Part shown: positions 21,136 through 30,869 of the stretch, in pieces
Position numbering within the stretch: position 1 is the first letter of the stretch
How the letters are laid out: each line of letters begins with the position of its first letter
Assembly: GCF_016744155.1 (NCBI RefSeq)
Contig: NZ_JADGEW010000001.1
Span: 487,714-551,713 of the forward strand
DNA length: 64,000 nucleotides
Direction: 5' to 3'
Source: Amphritea sp.
GTDB lineage: Bacteria; Pseudomonadota; Gammaproteobacteria; Pseudomonadales; Balneatricaceae
Made by a program: the position numbers and the translations under genes
The notes under the pieces: generated by a model
Seen by the model: only the letters and a program-made list of their open reading frames with translations
Told to the model about the DNA's origin: nothing
Database searches by the model: none

Positions 21136-22815
21136 ATGACCGAAAGCTTTGCTGACTTATTTGAAGAATCCCTTAAACTCGTTGATATGGTGCCAGGCAC
21201 TGTAGTAATGGGTGAAGTTATCGAAATCGATAGCGACTGGGTTACCGTGAATGCTGGCCTGAAATCTGAGGCTGTTATTGATCGTAGCCAGTTCCTGAAT
21301 GATGCCCAAGAGCTTGAAGTTCAAGTGGGTGACATGGTTAAGGTAACTCTGGAAAGCGTTGAAGATGGCTCCGGTGAGACACGTCTGTCCCGTGAGAAAG
21401 CTAAGCGCGCTGAGTCTTGGGGTGTTCTGGAAACTGCCTTCGAAGCTGAAGAAACTGTTAAAGGTTTTATCAGCGGCAGCGTAAAAGGTGGTTTCACCGT
21501 TACTGTTAACAAGATTAATGGTTTCCTTCCTGGTTCTTTGGTAGATGTTCGTCCAGTTAAAAACGTTGACCACCTTATGGGTCAAGAGCTGGAATTCAAA
21601 CTGATTAAGTTGGACCAAAAGCGTGACAACATCGTTGTTTCTCGTCGCGCAGTACTTCAGGAAGCTAACAGCGCTCAACGTGATGAGCTGCTTGCTACTC
21701 TGGAAGAAGGTCAGCAAGTTAAGGGTTACGTTAAGAACCTGACCAACTACGGTGCATTCGTAGATCTGGGTGGCGTTGACGGCCTGCTGCACATCACTGA
21801 CATGGCGTGGAAGCGTATTTCACACCCAAGCGATATGCTGACTCCAGGTGATGAAATCACTGTTCAGATTATCAAGTTTGATAAAGAGACTAACCGTTTG
21901 TCTCTGGGTCTGAAGCAGCTGAATGAAGATCCTTGGTCTTCTATTCTGGCTCGTTTCCCAGCTGGAACTAAGGTTCCTGCTCGTGTTACCAACCTGACTG
22001 ACTACGGTTGCTTCGCGTCTATCGAAGACGGCGTTGAAGGTCTGATCCACGTGTCTGAAATGTCTTGGACTAATAAGAACATCCACCCATCTAAAGTTGT
22101 TCAAGTGAACGACGAAGTTGAGGTTATGGTTCTTGATGTTGATGAGAAGCGTCGTCGCATCTCTCTAGGCATGAAGCAGTGCATCGCTAACCCATGGTCT
22201 ACTTTTGCTGAGCAGTTTGCTGCGGGCGATAAAGTTACCGGTACTATCAAGACTATTACCGATTTCGGTGTCTTTGTTGGTCTGGAAAATGATCTGGATG
22301 GTCTGGTTCACATGTCTGACATCTCTTGGGATGCTGATAACGAAACAGCTCTGCGTGAGTACAAGAAGGGCGAAGAAGTTGAAGCCGTTATCTTGTCTAT
22401 CGATGCTGAGAAAGAGCGTATCTCTCTGGGTATCAAGCAGCTGGAAAGCGATCCGTTCTCTGAGTACGCTGCCGCTAACGAGAAAAACACCATCGTTAAG
22501 GGTATCGTTAAGACTGTAGACGCTAAAGGCGCGAACATCGAACTGGCTGAAGGCATTGAAGGTTACCTGAAAGTGTCTGACATCAGCATCGATCGCATCG
22601 ATGATGCTTCTACTGTCCTGACTGTAGGCGAAGAAGTTGAAGCGAAGATCGTTAACCTTGATCGTCGTAACCGTTCAATCACTCTGTCTATCAAGGCTAA
22701 AGACCAGGCAGATGAGAAAGCGGCTATCAAGGCTGTTGCTGATAAGCCAGTAGAGGCTGCTGGTCCTACTACTATCGGTGATCTGATCAAAGCACAGATG
22801 GCAACTAAGAAGTAA
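21136..22815 (+). CDS. rpsA: 30S ribosomal protein S1
   Basis: The 559-residue product contains six S1 RNA-binding repeats: two N-terminal degenerate ones ([21 protein letters not shown], then [20 protein letters not shown]) used for ribosome docking, and four C-terminal ones that grip mRNA (for example [19 protein letters not shown] and [20 protein letters not shown]). Length equals E. coli S1 (557). Codon use is extremely biased, as expected for a highly expressed gene. It normally lies between cmk and ihfB; here parC is upstream and an exporter on the other strand is downstream, so it is a single-gene unit with its own promoter and terminator. Confidence 0.97.
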   Translation: MTESFADLFEESLKLVDMVPGTVVMGEVIEIDSDWVTVNAGLKSEAVIDRSQFLNDAQELEVQVGDMVKVTLESVEDGSGETRLSREKAKRAESWGVLETAFEAEETVKGFISGSVKGGFTVTVNKINGFLPGSLVDVRPVKNVDHLMGQELEFKLIKLDQKRDNIVVSRRAVLQEANSAQRDELLATLEEGQQVKGYVKNLTNYGAFVDLGGVDGLLHITDMAWKRISHPSDMLTPGDEITVQIIKFDKETNRLSLGLKQLNEDPWSSILARFPAGTKVPARVTNLTDYGCFASIEDGVEGLIHVSEMSWTNKNIHPSKVVQVNDEVEVMVLDVDEKRRRISLGMKQCIANPWSTFAEQFAAGDKVTGTIKTITDFGVFVGLENDLDGLVHMSDISWDADNETALREYKKGEEVEAVILSIDAEKERISLGIKQLESDPFSEYAAANEKNTIVKGIVKTVDAKGANIELAEGIEGYLKVSDISIDRIDDASTVLTVGEEVEAKIVNLDRRNRSITLSIKAKDQADEKAAIKAVADKPVEAAGPTTIGDLIKAQMATKK

Positions 22816-22832
22816 TACTTCTTACCGCTAAT

Positions 22833-22862
22833 AAAAAGGAGCGCTCATGCGCTCCTTTTTTT
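22833..22862 (+). terminator. Rho-independent terminator of rpsA
   Basis: AAAAAGGAGCGC and GCGCTCCTTTTT form a 12-bp stem around TCAT with T-run extension. It starts 18 bases after the rpsA stop. The A-rich left arm means it could also serve the convergent LysE-family gene. Confidence 0.95.
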
Positions 22863-22927
22863 GTGTCATATGGAATTTAAAATAAACGCGAAAGCGTTTT
22901 TTTGGGTTTTATACTCCGAAACTGTAG

Positions 22928-23545
22928 TTACCTCCGGGCGAGTAGTAAGCCTGCGCCAGCTGTGGCTAGCAAAGCAGCGCAGCTGCGGTTAAAAAGCTGT
23001 CGCGTATGAGGTTGTGAAAACCACTGTCGCAGATAGAGGCCGAACAGGGCATAGACTGCAATGGCTATCCCCTCTAGTAAGATGAAGGCTAATCCCAGCT
23101 CAAAAAATTGGAGATTGGTCTGCCCATCAAGATTAACAAACTGCGGCAGAAAGGCTGTAAATATCAATATGGCCTTGGGGTTCCCCGCAGCCAGGAAAAA
23201 CTCCTGTTGTGCCAGGCTTAACAGACTTTTGTCATCAGATCTGACAGTTTCATCTTCACTTGGATCAGATGTCCATAGCTTATAGGCCAGCCAGAATAGA
23301 TAACCAGCGCCGCCAATTTTGATAACCATAAAAACGGCTTCGGATGTGTGCAGAATGACGGCGAGCCCGGTTGCTGTGAGTATTATCATGCCGGTGAAGG
23401 CGGTCAGCCTGCCGAGTCCGGCAAAAAAAGCGCTACGAAAGCCGTAACGTTTAGCATTGCTCATCGCGAGTAGATTGTTCGGGCCTGGTGACATGTTTAG
23501 GGCAAAGCATGCCGGAATGAACAGTAATAGGGTTATTAGATCCAT
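22928..23545 (-). CDS. LysE/RhtB family amino acid exporter
   Basis: A 205-residue inner-membrane protein with about six membrane segments. The N-terminal LLLFIPACFALNMSPGPNNL carries the LysE-family signature SPGPNNL, followed by GFRSAFFAGLGRLTAFTGM and the conserved AAGNPKAILIFTAFLPQFV. Family members export amino acids such as lysine, arginine, threonine or homoserine lactones; the substrate cannot be told from sequence. It converges on rpsA and follows the TauE-like gene by 33 bases on the same strand, so these two may be cotranscribed. Nearness to threonine genes is not close enough to imply a link. Confidence 0.88.
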   Translation of the reverse strand: MDLITLLLFIPACFALNMSPGPNNLLAMSNAKRYGFRSAFFAGLGRLTAFTGMIILTATGLAVILHTSEAVFMVIKIGGAGYLFWLAYKLWTSDPSEDETVRSDDKSLLSLAQQEFFLAAGNPKAILIFTAFLPQFVNLDGQTNLQFFELGLAFILLEGIAIAVYALFGLYLRQWFSQPHTRQLFNRSCAALLATAGAGLLLARR

Positions 23546-23578
23546 GATGGCCTGTCTGAATGTAGTGTTTTCTGAAGG

Positions 23579-24349
23579 TTACTTATAAACATCATAGAAG
23601 AAATACAGTGTGATTCCGATACTGGCAATGATAACGAAGTTACGGACTAATTGTTGTGGCAGTTTGCGTGATAGATGGGCGGCAGCATAGCCGCCGGTCA
23701 GGGTGCCTGTCAGGACAATTGAGCCTTCATACCATGCGATGACATCGTTATAGATAAATAGAGTGATCGCAATCAGTGACACAAAGGTTGAAATAAGTAA
23801 TTTCAGGCCGTTCATCCGGTTGATGTCTGTATGTCCTGCCAGTGCCAGATAGCTAAGCGAGATAATTCCTAGTCCAGCGTTGAAAAAACCGCCATAGAGG
23901 CAGACGCCCATGAGTAATAGGCTGAGTAGTATGGCGCCGGCTGCTGAGGCGTGGCGGTGTTTGGTGCTCAATTGCTTTAACGAGCGGTTGAGTTGGCCGC
24001 CAAAGATAAATAACAGTGTGGCAAAGAGAAGCAGCCAGGGGACAGCGGTTTCAAACGCTGATTCCGGTGTTTGTAGTAGCAGCCATGCGCCGCCTATGCC
24101 GCCTAACAGGCTGATAAAAATATAACGGGGCAGTTCGCTTTTAACTTCGAGTAGTTCTTTTCTAAATGCCCAGGTGCCGCTCATATACCCAGAACAGGAA
24201 GCAAAGGTATTGGTGGCGTTAGCGCTAATTGGAGGAACGCCCGCAAATAGGAGTGCGGGAAAGGTGATAAAGCTTCCTCCGCCGGCGATGGAGTTAAGAA
24301 TGCCGCCGAGAAACCCGGCTATGAAGAGAATAATCAGGTCGCTTAGCAT
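23579..24349 (-). CDS. TauE/SafE (UPF0721) family permease
   Basis: A 256-residue membrane protein with eight predicted segments. The N-terminal half has FIAGFLGGILNSIAGGGSFITFPALL, diagnostic of the family, with ANATNTFASCSGYMSGTWAF after it; the second half repeats the pattern (CLYGGFFNAGLGIISLSYLAL). The family is linked to transport of sulfur-containing or other organic anions such as sulfoacetate; no pathway genes nearby fix the substrate. It precedes the LysE-family gene on the minus strand with a 33-base gap. Confidence 0.86.
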   Translation of the reverse strand: MLSDLIILFIAGFLGGILNSIAGGGSFITFPALLFAGVPPISANATNTFASCSGYMSGTWAFRKELLEVKSELPRYIFISLLGGIGGAWLLLQTPESAFETAVPWLLLFATLLFIFGGQLNRSLKQLSTKHRHASAAGAILLSLLLMGVCLYGGFFNAGLGIISLSYLALAGHTDINRMNGLKLLISTFVSLIAITLFIYNDVIAWYEGSIVLTGTLTGGYAAAHLSRKLPQQLVRNFVIIASIGITLYFFYDVYK

Positions 24350-24477
24350 ATTGTTGCCATGTCGAGTCTGTCTGCGATTAGGTATGAAGGAAGAGCATAG
24401 GTGATAGTGCTCTAGCAGTACAGATACAGGAATTGCTGTGGCGGGATCGGATCTGTACTTGTTTCAGGCGTAGTGTC

Positions 24478-25980
24478 TTAAGGGAATAGCTTCTTGAGCA
24501 GGTGTCTGGCCTGCTTGTCTAAAAGCTTCTGATAGTTTTCGTTGACTGTTTTGATCAGTACTTTGTCTTCTTCGGCCCGCTCTATCTCGGCCCCGGCCAG
24601 CAAACTGACTTTTAGATCAGGTGCTTCGCTAAGTGCGGTATGAGTAATTAGCTCGTTGCTCTCGGTGCTATGGGTAAGATAGCGAGCCTCTTCCAGCATT
24701 CTCGGAAGCTTTTTATGATGGCCTCGTACCAGTGCCATATGTAGATTTAATACTGGTTTGAGGCTGCGGATGCGCTGTTGATTGAATAGCTTGTATAGTC
24801 TGTTGAATAACTGGCTGGCGCAGATTGCGTTGATGCCGTGGGAGTCATCTTTATGGGGTTTGAGGAAAGATAGCTGGAGGTCCCCATTGTCAATCCTGGC
24901 AGATTCACCCTGATAGATGGCGGTCACCATATCCAGCATGCGGTAGTAGTATTCCTGAAGTTCATGAAGTTCGTCGTTGCGGAGGTTATCTGAATGGCCT
25001 GAGGCTAAGTCGAGGTAAAGCAGATAGCCGGCTGCTTCGGCTGCAACGATGAGTTCAAGCTCCTGCTCAAACGCATAGAGATCCAGTTGTATCTCATGTT
25101 TACTGTTTTCAAACAGGGGGTTGGGGGCTTTTTTCCGCGAAGCAGGCTGTTTGAGGTTGGTCTCTTCAACAATAGTGTCTGCTGAGTTGTCCATTTGAGA
25201 ATCGTGGTGCTCGGTTGAGTTTTTGTGTTCAGAGAAAGGGGCGAAGTCGGGCATGTTTGGGCTGTCATCAGCGGGTCGAAGTAGCTCGACTAACATTCCG
25301 GGATCGTCTTGATTGTCGGTGTTTTCGGTCGTTGATGTTTCTGTGGTTGGTAGGGGGTGAGGTTTCTTTGTGTCCAACCGGGATGGCTTAGCTAGAGATG
25401 TGCTCACAACTAAATCGCTGTCATCGGCTATTGCGACTGTAGCCGGAACTGGAGTGAGTGTTTCTGGATAGCGGTTAAGCCAGATCCAGCAGCCGAGCAG
25501 AGCTAGAATAATAATGATTAACGCTAGGATTGCCGTCTGGACCAGCAGGCCGTTGATATGTTCCTGATTAGGTTCGGGGTTCAGGTGTAATTCCAGAATT
25601 GCCAGAGTCTGTTCTTGTTGGCGGATTAAGATTTCCTGCTGAATCAGGTTGTCCTGCTTAATGTCTCCGGCTCTGCCAATAAGGCGGTCCTTAGGGTCTT
25701 TGAGGATAATCGCTTCAATGTATGGTTGGCGCACCAGCTGGTTGAGAACAAAGTTAAGGCTGACGGCGTCGTCGGAAAGCAGGGCTGGTTTAATCAGTGT
25801 TACGGTTTGCTGGCCCAGTAGTTCGCCTTGTTGTTGGGTCTGGTGTTGGGCTGTTTTTCCTGCAACGACTGAAAGATATATTCCGGCCAGCAGTAGACCT
25901 CCCAGCAAGATGCAGGCGAGGGTAAGTATCAGCCGCGTACGCTGATTAGTGAATGCTGCAAAAGGCTGCGGTTTATCCAT
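24478..25980 (-). CDS. Membrane protein, AhpA/YtjB-like N-terminus with possible cyclase-like C-terminal domain
   Basis: A 500-residue protein I can only partly place. Residues about 17-40 form a membrane anchor; a periplasmic segment follows (LSDDAVSLNFVLNQLVRQPYIEAIILKDPKDRLIG), and a second membrane segment at about 148-168. This N-terminal part resembles the AhpA/YtjB (SMP_2) membrane-sensor family. A low-complexity Ser/Thr/Asp/Pro-rich linker spans about 170-300. The C-terminal domain (about 305-480) has a pattern reminiscent of class III nucleotide cyclases: YLLYLDLASGHSD, YQGESARIDNGDLQLSF, VLNLHMALVRGHHK, EARYLTHSTESNELITHTAL. If so it is probably degenerate. Divergent from proA; 128 bases separate it from the TauE-like gene. 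Confidence 0.55.
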   Translation of the reverse strand: MDKPQPFAAFTNQRTRLILTLACILLGGLLLAGIYLSVVAGKTAQHQTQQQGELLGQQTVTLIKPALLSDDAVSLNFVLNQLVRQPYIEAIILKDPKDRLIGRAGDIKQDNLIQQEILIRQQEQTLAILELHLNPEPNQEHINGLLVQTAILALIIIILALLGCWIWLNRYPETLTPVPATVAIADDSDLVVSTSLAKPSRLDTKKPHPLPTTETSTTENTDNQDDPGMLVELLRPADDSPNMPDFAPFSEHKNSTEHHDSQMDNSADTIVEETNLKQPASRKKAPNPLFENSKHEIQLDLYAFEQELELIVAAEAAGYLLYLDLASGHSDNLRNDELHELQEYYYRMLDMVTAIYQGESARIDNGDLQLSFLKPHKDDSHGINAICASQLFNRLYKLFNQQRIRSLKPVLNLHMALVRGHHKKLPRMLEEARYLTHSTESNELITHTALSEAPDLKVSLLAGAEIERAEEDKVLIKTVNENYQKLLDKQARHLLKKLFP

Positions 25981-26079
25981 ATTCCGACGGTTCAGATTCC
26001 TGGGCAGAAGAACCTGCAGATAATAGCAGTTAAGTTGCTTTGCAAAAACGGCTTTTTTTCGCTTTTACTCTCTCTGTCG

Positions 26080-26108
26080 ATGACCCTTGCTGTTGAGCGG
26101 GGTATAAT
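26080..26108 (+). promoter_or_regulatory. Likely sigma70 promoter of the proA-nadD-rsfS-rlmH operon
   Basis: ATGACC (26080-26085) and a perfect TATAAT (26103-26108) are spaced by 17 bp, followed by a G/C-rich stretch (GCCCGG). The predicted start near 26115 gives a short leader before the proA ATG at 26136, which is preceded by GGAGAAGGAAGG, a strong ribosome-binding region. Confidence 0.6.
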
Positions 26109-26135
26109 GCCCGGTCTCGACGGAGAAGGAAGGTT

Positions 26136-27392
26136 ATGAACGTTAAAGAGTATATGGCAGAGCTGGGCCAGCAGGCACGCATCGCGTCCCGCGCAATTGC
26201 GAAAGCTGATACCAGTGTAAAAAACCGCGCGCTGTTAGCGATGGCGGATGCAATTGATGCGTCCCGTACTGAATTGGTTGCAGCGAACACAAAAGACTTG
26301 GAGCAGGGCCGGGCTAGTGGCCTGGATGATGCGATGCTTGATCGTCTGGAACTGAAACAGTCTCAAATCGATACGATGATCGAAGGCTTGCGTCAGGTTG
26401 CTGCTCTTCCCGATCCGATCGGTGCAATCACCGATATGAACTATCTGCCCAGCGGTATTCAGGTAGGTAAAATGCGTGTTCCTTTGGGCGTGATTGGCAT
26501 TATTTATGAGTCTCGTCCCAATGTTACCGTTGAAGCAGCCAGTCTTTGTCTAAAGTCGGGTAATGCGACTATTCTTCGGGGCGGCTCTGAAGCTATTCAT
26601 AGTAATGCTGCTGTTGCTGAGTGCATTCAAACTGGGCTACAGGCAGTTGGGTTGCCCGCAGATACTGTTCAGGTTGTTAAAACTACCGACCGTGAAGCGG
26701 TAGGTGAACTGATTACTATGCCAGAATATGTCGACGTTATTGTTCCCCGGGGCGGTAAAGGGCTGATTGAACGTGTCAGTCGTGATGCCAAGGTTGCTGT
26801 CATTAAACACCTGGATGGTATTTGTCATGTTTACATAGATGACGACGCTGATAAAACCAAAGCGATCAATATTGCAATTAATTCTAAAACCCACCGTTAT
26901 GGCACTTGTAATACGATGGAGACCTTACTGGTGAATGAGGCTTGTGCGGCTAATATTCTACCGGAACTGGCAGAGCGTTATCAGGAGATCGGTGTAGAGC
27001 TGCGTGGTTGTGAAAAGATCTGCGAATTGCTGCCTAACTTAACAGCGGCAACCGCTGAAGATTGGGAAACTGAGTACCTTGCGCCTATTTTGGCGATAAA
27101 GTTGGTTCGTGATATGGATGAGGCTATAGCGCATATTAATCGCTTTGGTTCTCACCATACCGATTCTATTATCACTGAAAACTACACTAAGTCCCGCAGC
27201 TTTCTGCGAGAAGTGGATTCAAGTTCGGTGATGGTCAATGCTTCTACCCGCTTTGCTGATGGCTTTGAGTATGGGTTAGGTGCTGAGATCGGAATTTCAA
27301 CTGATAAAATTCATGCTCGCGGGCCTGTTGGTCTTGAAGGGCTTACCTCGCAAAAATATGTGGTGTTGGGTGATGGCCATATTCGCCAGTAA
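26136..27392 (+). CDS. proA: Gamma-glutamyl phosphate reductase
   Basis: NADPH-dependent second step of proline synthesis, converting gamma-glutamyl phosphate to glutamate-5-semialdehyde. The 418-residue product has the aldehyde-dehydrogenase-like fold with [44 protein letters not shown], and the catalytic cysteine in [15 protein letters not shown]; the C-terminus has [21 protein letters not shown]. Length matches E. coli ProA (417). proB is not in the window. It precedes nadD by 6 bases, the arrangement seen in Pseudomonas. Confidence 0.97.
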   Translation: MNVKEYMAELGQQARIASRAIAKADTSVKNRALLAMADAIDASRTELVAANTKDLEQGRASGLDDAMLDRLELKQSQIDTMIEGLRQVAALPDPIGAITDMNYLPSGIQVGKMRVPLGVIGIIYESRPNVTVEAASLCLKSGNATILRGGSEAIHSNAAVAECIQTGLQAVGLPADTVQVVKTTDREAVGELITMPEYVDVIVPRGGKGLIERVSRDAKVAVIKHLDGICHVYIDDDADKTKAINIAINSKTHRYGTCNTMETLLVNEACAANILPELAERYQEIGVELRGCEKICELLPNLTAATAEDWETEYLAPILAIKLVRDMDEAIAHINRFGSHHTDSIITENYTKSRSFLREVDSSSVMVNASTRFADGFEYGLGAEIGISTDKIHARGPVGLEGLTSQKYVVLGDGHIRQ

Positions 27393-27398
27393 CTGTTG

Positions 27399-28058
27399 AT
27401 GAGTGAATCTGTCAAAGTGTTTATGGGTGGGACTTTCGATCCTATCCATAATGGTCATCTACGCACTGCGTTAGAAATTGAACAGTGGCTGGGGGTGTCT
27501 CAAGTCACTTTAATTCCTTCCAAAGCGCCTGTTCATCGGCAGCGGCCTGAGCGTACTGGGCAACAACGTTTGGATATGGTGCGTCTGGCGGTTATCGACG
27601 AGCCTGGACTGTTTGCCGATGATCGTGAAGTGATGTCGGAGAATGCTTCGTATACTGTGTTGACTCTGGAGTCTTTTCGCCGGGAAATCGGCGAAGATGC
27701 ACCTGTTTGTATGGTGCTGGGGATGGATGCTTATCTGTCTTTGCCACAGTGGGATCGCTGGCAGGAACTGCTGACCCTTTGTCATGTGGTTGTGGTTAAA
27801 CGTCCCGGTTGGGTTTATGAGCCCTGCGAAGAAATGCAGGAAATTAGCCAGAAACATGAAACTAAAGACCTGCAGCGGCTACTAACATCCCCTGCGGGCC
27901 ATGTTATTTTTCGCGAGCTGACCCCGTTGGGGATATCAGCTACCCAGATCCGTCAGCTGATCAGAGAGGGGTGTTCACCACGCTATCTGATACCTGATGC
28001 GGTATGGAACTACATACAAAAAAATAAGCTATACGGCTTTAATAATGAAGGTAAGTAA
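27399..28058 (+). CDS. nadD: Nicotinate-nucleotide adenylyltransferase
   Basis: Joins nicotinate mononucleotide to AMP in NAD synthesis. I start at ATG 27399 (an adjacent in-frame TTG at 27396 is less likely), giving 219 residues. The nucleotidyltransferase motif is FMGGTFDPIHNGHLRTALEI; IPSKAPVHR, VLGMDAYLSLPQWDRW and the C-terminal GISATQIRQLIREG (ISSTxIR-like) are all present. It lies between proA and rsfS with 6-base gaps, indicating a compact operon. Confidence 0.96.
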   Translation: MSESVKVFMGGTFDPIHNGHLRTALEIEQWLGVSQVTLIPSKAPVHRQRPERTGQQRLDMVRLAVIDEPGLFADDREVMSENASYTVLTLESFRREIGEDAPVCMVLGMDAYLSLPQWDRWQELLTLCHVVVVKRPGWVYEPCEEMQEISQKHETKDLQRLLTSPAGHVIFRELTPLGISATQIRQLIREGCSPRYLIPDAVWNYIQKNKLYGFNNEGK

Positions 28059-28064
28059 TTACTA

Positions 28065-28412
28065 ATGGAAATGGATCAGATAATCAGCGCTGTGCGTGAA
28101 GCCCTTGATGATATGAAAGCACGTGACATCGTTGAAATCGATGTTACCAATAAATCGACGGTCACTGACCGAATGGTTATTGCCAGCGGAACCTCTAGGC
28201 GACATGTGATGTCTATTGGACAGCATGTTCAGGAAGAGATGAAGCATCAGGGGTTACTGCCCTTGGGAATAGAGGGACTGGATACCGGCGAATGGGTGCT
28301 GGTAGATCTGGGTGAGCTGGTAGTGCACGTTATGATGCCGGATGCCCGTAGCTTCTATGACCTGGAACGTCTATGGGGTTTCGATGAAGCTGCGCAGGGT
28401 TCTGTTAATTAA
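28065..28412 (+). CDS. rsfS: Ribosome silencing factor RsfS
   Basis: Binds L14 on the 50S subunit and blocks subunit joining in starved or stationary cells. The 115-residue product shows the DUF143 core DMKARDIVEIDVTNKSTVTD, RMVIASGTSRRHVMSIGQHV, and GEWVLVDLGELVVHVMMPDARSFYDLERLW. Length is close to E. coli RsfS (105). A second in-frame ATG at 28071 is an alternative start. It follows nadD by 6 bases and precedes rlmH by 36. Confidence 0.96.
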   Translation: MEMDQIISAVREALDDMKARDIVEIDVTNKSTVTDRMVIASGTSRRHVMSIGQHVQEEMKHQGLLPLGIEGLDTGEWVLVDLGELVVHVMMPDARSFYDLERLWGFDEAAQGSVN

Positions 28413-28448
28413 TTTCTCCCTTACGCAATAAGGATTTAGTGTTCTGCC

Positions 28449-28916
28449 ATGAAAATACGCCTCATCGCTGTGGGTACCAAGATGCCTGGCTGGGTGACAG
28501 AAGGGTTTAACGAATATGTTAAACGCTTACCCCACGAATTTAGTCTTGAACTGGTGGAAATTCCATTGGGTCATCGGGGCAAAGGTGCTGATTTAGCCCG
28601 TGCTAAACGGCAAGAGGGTGAGTTGGTGCTGGCGGCGATACCTAAAGGTGACCGAGTTATCGCGTTGGAAGTGGGTGGCAGAAACTGGAGCACGGAGCAG
28701 CTGGCTGAACAGGCCGAACAGTGGCAGATGTCAGGACAGAATGTCTGTCTGCTAGTGGGCGGGCCAGACGGTTTGTCGCCGGAGTGTGTCGCGATTGCTG
28801 ACCAGAAATGGTCACTTTCAGGGCTGACGTTGCCGCATCCTCTGGTGCGTATTCTGTTAGCTGAACAGCTTTATAGGGCCTGGAGTATCCTTCAGGGCCA
28901 TCCATATCATAAGTAG
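28449..28916 (+). CDS. rlmH: 23S rRNA (pseudouridine-1915-N3)-methyltransferase RlmH
   Basis: SPOUT methyltransferase acting on pseudouridine 1915 in helix 69 of assembled 70S ribosomes. The 155-residue product equals the E. coli length. Motifs: [16 protein letters not shown], the AdoMet-knot segment [13 protein letters not shown], and the C-terminal [20 protein letters not shown] with HPYHK at the end. RsfS and RlmH both act on the 50S interface, and their pairing is widely conserved. Confidence 0.97.
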   Translation: MKIRLIAVGTKMPGWVTEGFNEYVKRLPHEFSLELVEIPLGHRGKGADLARAKRQEGELVLAAIPKGDRVIALEVGGRNWSTEQLAEQAEQWQMSGQNVCLLVGGPDGLSPECVAIADQKWSLSGLTLPHPLVRILLAEQLYRAWSILQGHPYHK

Positions 28917-28943
28917 TCAAATAGCCAGTGAAGAATTGCTTAG

Positions 28944-30869
28944 ATGTCAGCATTCGATAGTCTGAAGGACCATACCAAAGAGGGGCGGGTGTTTTTGTCC
29001 CGGGCATTGATAGCCTTTGTCGTTGTGCTGCTGTTGATGGGGGTTCTGATTGGCCGGTTGTATTATCTCCAGGTCATTCAGCATGACAATCTGGCTGCAC
29101 TGTCCGATGATAACCGGGTTCAACTCAAGCCAGTGGCTCCCACCCGGGGTCTCATTTACGATCGTAACGGCACCTTGCTAGCGGAAAATCGTCCCAGTTA
29201 CAGTGTTACCCTTCTGAAGGAAAAGGTAGGTGATGTTGAAGCGACTCTTGCCGAGCTACAAAAGCTGATTCCTATCACTGATAGAGAGTTAAAGTCCTTT
29301 CGTAAGCGGCTCAAGCAGCGGCGTCGACCTTATGAAACAGTGCCTTTAAGATTTCGTCTTAACGATGATGAGATCGCCCGGATTGCAGTGAACTACCAAC
29401 GTTTGCCTGGGGTTCAGGTGGAGGCGGATCTGATTCGATATTATCCGTTCGGTGCCGGCCTGGTGCATGCGTTGGGTTATGTTGGACGGATCAATGAGAA
29501 AGAGCTGAAGCGGGTCGATTCTACTGACTACAGTGCTACCCATTACATCGGTAAACTGGGGATCGAGAAGTTTTACGAGCCCTTGTTACATGGCGATGTG
29601 GGCTATCACAAGGTAGAAACTAATGCCCGAGGGCGGGTGATGCGGGTGCTTGAACGTGCTGATCCAGTGCCGGGTAAAGATATCGTGTTACATCTGGATA
29701 TCAGGCTGCAGCAGGCTGCTGAAAAACTGGTTGAGGGGCGTCGTGCAGCGATTGTTGCTATTGACCCTAAAACCGGCGGGATACTAGCGATGGTTAGTAA
29801 TCCTGGTTATGACCCGAATCTATTTGTGACCGGTATTAGTACTAAAGCTTACAAAGCGCTGCGTGAATCACCTGATCTGCCGTTGTTTAATCGGGCATTA
29901 CGGGGGCAGTATCCACCGGGCTCTACCATCAAACCAATGGTTGCGATGAGTGTTATTGATAGTGGCATTGTCAGTCCTTCTCACACAATACACGACCCCG
30001 GTTTCTTTACTCTGACTAACGGTGGTCGTCACTATCGTGACTGGAAACGCGGCGGACATGGCAAGGTTGGGCTGGAGATGGCTATTTATCAGTCCTGTGA
30101 TGTCTGGTTTTACGATGTATCAAACCGTGCCGGCGTTGATGTAATCTCAAATTATCTGGGTAAATTTGGTTTGGGTCAGGTAACCAGTCTTGATTTGCCG
30201 GAGGCGCTGCCCGGTATTTTGCCTAGCAAAGCCTGGAAAAAGAAAACCGGTCGCGGCTCTTGGTACTCTGGAGATACTCTTAATCTGAGTATTGGACAGG
30301 GCTGGATGCTGACCACCCCACTGCAGTTGGCCACCGCCTCAGCGGTGATGGCCAACCGGGGTGTCTGGAAGCAGCCGCGGATGTTGAAAGGGGTGATGCA
30401 GCATAGTCAGAGCGATGGCAATACGATTGTAGATGGCACCATTATTGATATCAGTGGTCTGGAAGGCACCAGTGCCGTGCTTCCCAATGTTAAACTGAAA
30501 AATGACAAGTATTGGCAGAAGATAATCGATGCAATGATTGCGGTGGTGCATGGTCCGAGAGGTACCGCCAGAAAAGTCGGCAAAGGAATTGATTTTCAGA
30601 TAGCGGGAAAAACCGGTACGGCACAGGTTGTAGGCATCAAACAGGATGCGGTTTATGATGCAGAAAGTCTGGCTGAACGGCACCGTGACCATGCATTGTT
30701 TATCGCTTTTGCACCGGCAGATAAACCCGAAATTGCCGTCTCTGTTATCGTAGAGAATGGCGGTGGTGGTTCCAGTACTGCTGCCCCTATTGCCAGAGAA
30801 GTTATCGATGCGTTCATGACGCTAAAACAGCAGGATGCAGACGTGAAAGAACTGGAAAGGGTTTTATAA
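28944..30869 (+). CDS. mrdA: Penicillin-binding protein 2 (elongasome transpeptidase)
   Basis: Class B transpeptidase that cross-links peptidoglycan during lateral growth, working with RodA and MreBCD. The 641-residue product has a short cytoplasmic tail, one membrane anchor (residues about 21-43) and the pedestal domain (APTRGLIYDRNGTLLAEN). The penicillin-binding domain has S327-TIK330 in YPPGSTIKPMVAM, SCD at 384-386, and KTG at 556-558 in AGKTGTAQVVG. rodA begins on the very next base after its stop. The glycine in the family tail is present (VIVENGGGGS). Confidence 0.97.
   Translation: MSAFDSLKDHTKEGRVFLSRALIAFVVVLLLMGVLIGRLYYLQVIQHDNLAALSDDNRVQLKPVAPTRGLIYDRNGTLLAENRPSYSVTLLKEKVGDVEATLAELQKLIPITDRELKSFRKRLKQRRRPYETVPLRFRLNDDEIARIAVNYQRLPGVQVEADLIRYYPFGAGLVHALGYVGRINEKELKRVDSTDYSATHYIGKLGIEKFYEPLLHGDVGYHKVETNARGRVMRVLERADPVPGKDIVLHLDIRLQQAAEKLVEGRRAAIVAIDPKTGGILAMVSNPGYDPNLFVTGISTKAYKALRESPDLPLFNRALRGQYPPGSTIKPMVAMSVIDSGIVSPSHTIHDPGFFTLTNGGRHYRDWKRGGHGKVGLEMAIYQSCDVWFYDVSNRAGVDVISNYLGKFGLGQVTSLDLPEALPGILPSKAWKKKTGRGSWYSGDTLNLSIGQGWMLTTPLQLATASAVMANRGVWKQPRMLKGVMQHSQSDGNTIVDGTIIDISGLEGTSAVLPNVKLKNDKYWQKIIDAMIAVVHGPRGTARKVGKGIDFQIAGKTGTAQVVGIKQDAVYDAESLAERHRDHALFIAFAPADKPEIAVSVIVENGGGGSSTAAPIAREVIDAFMTLKQQDADVKELERVL

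Noticed and set aside
23579-24349. Link of the TauE-like gene with the SulP gene as a sulfur island
   Set aside because: They are 10 kb apart on the map with core genes between, and neither has sulfur metabolism genes beside it.
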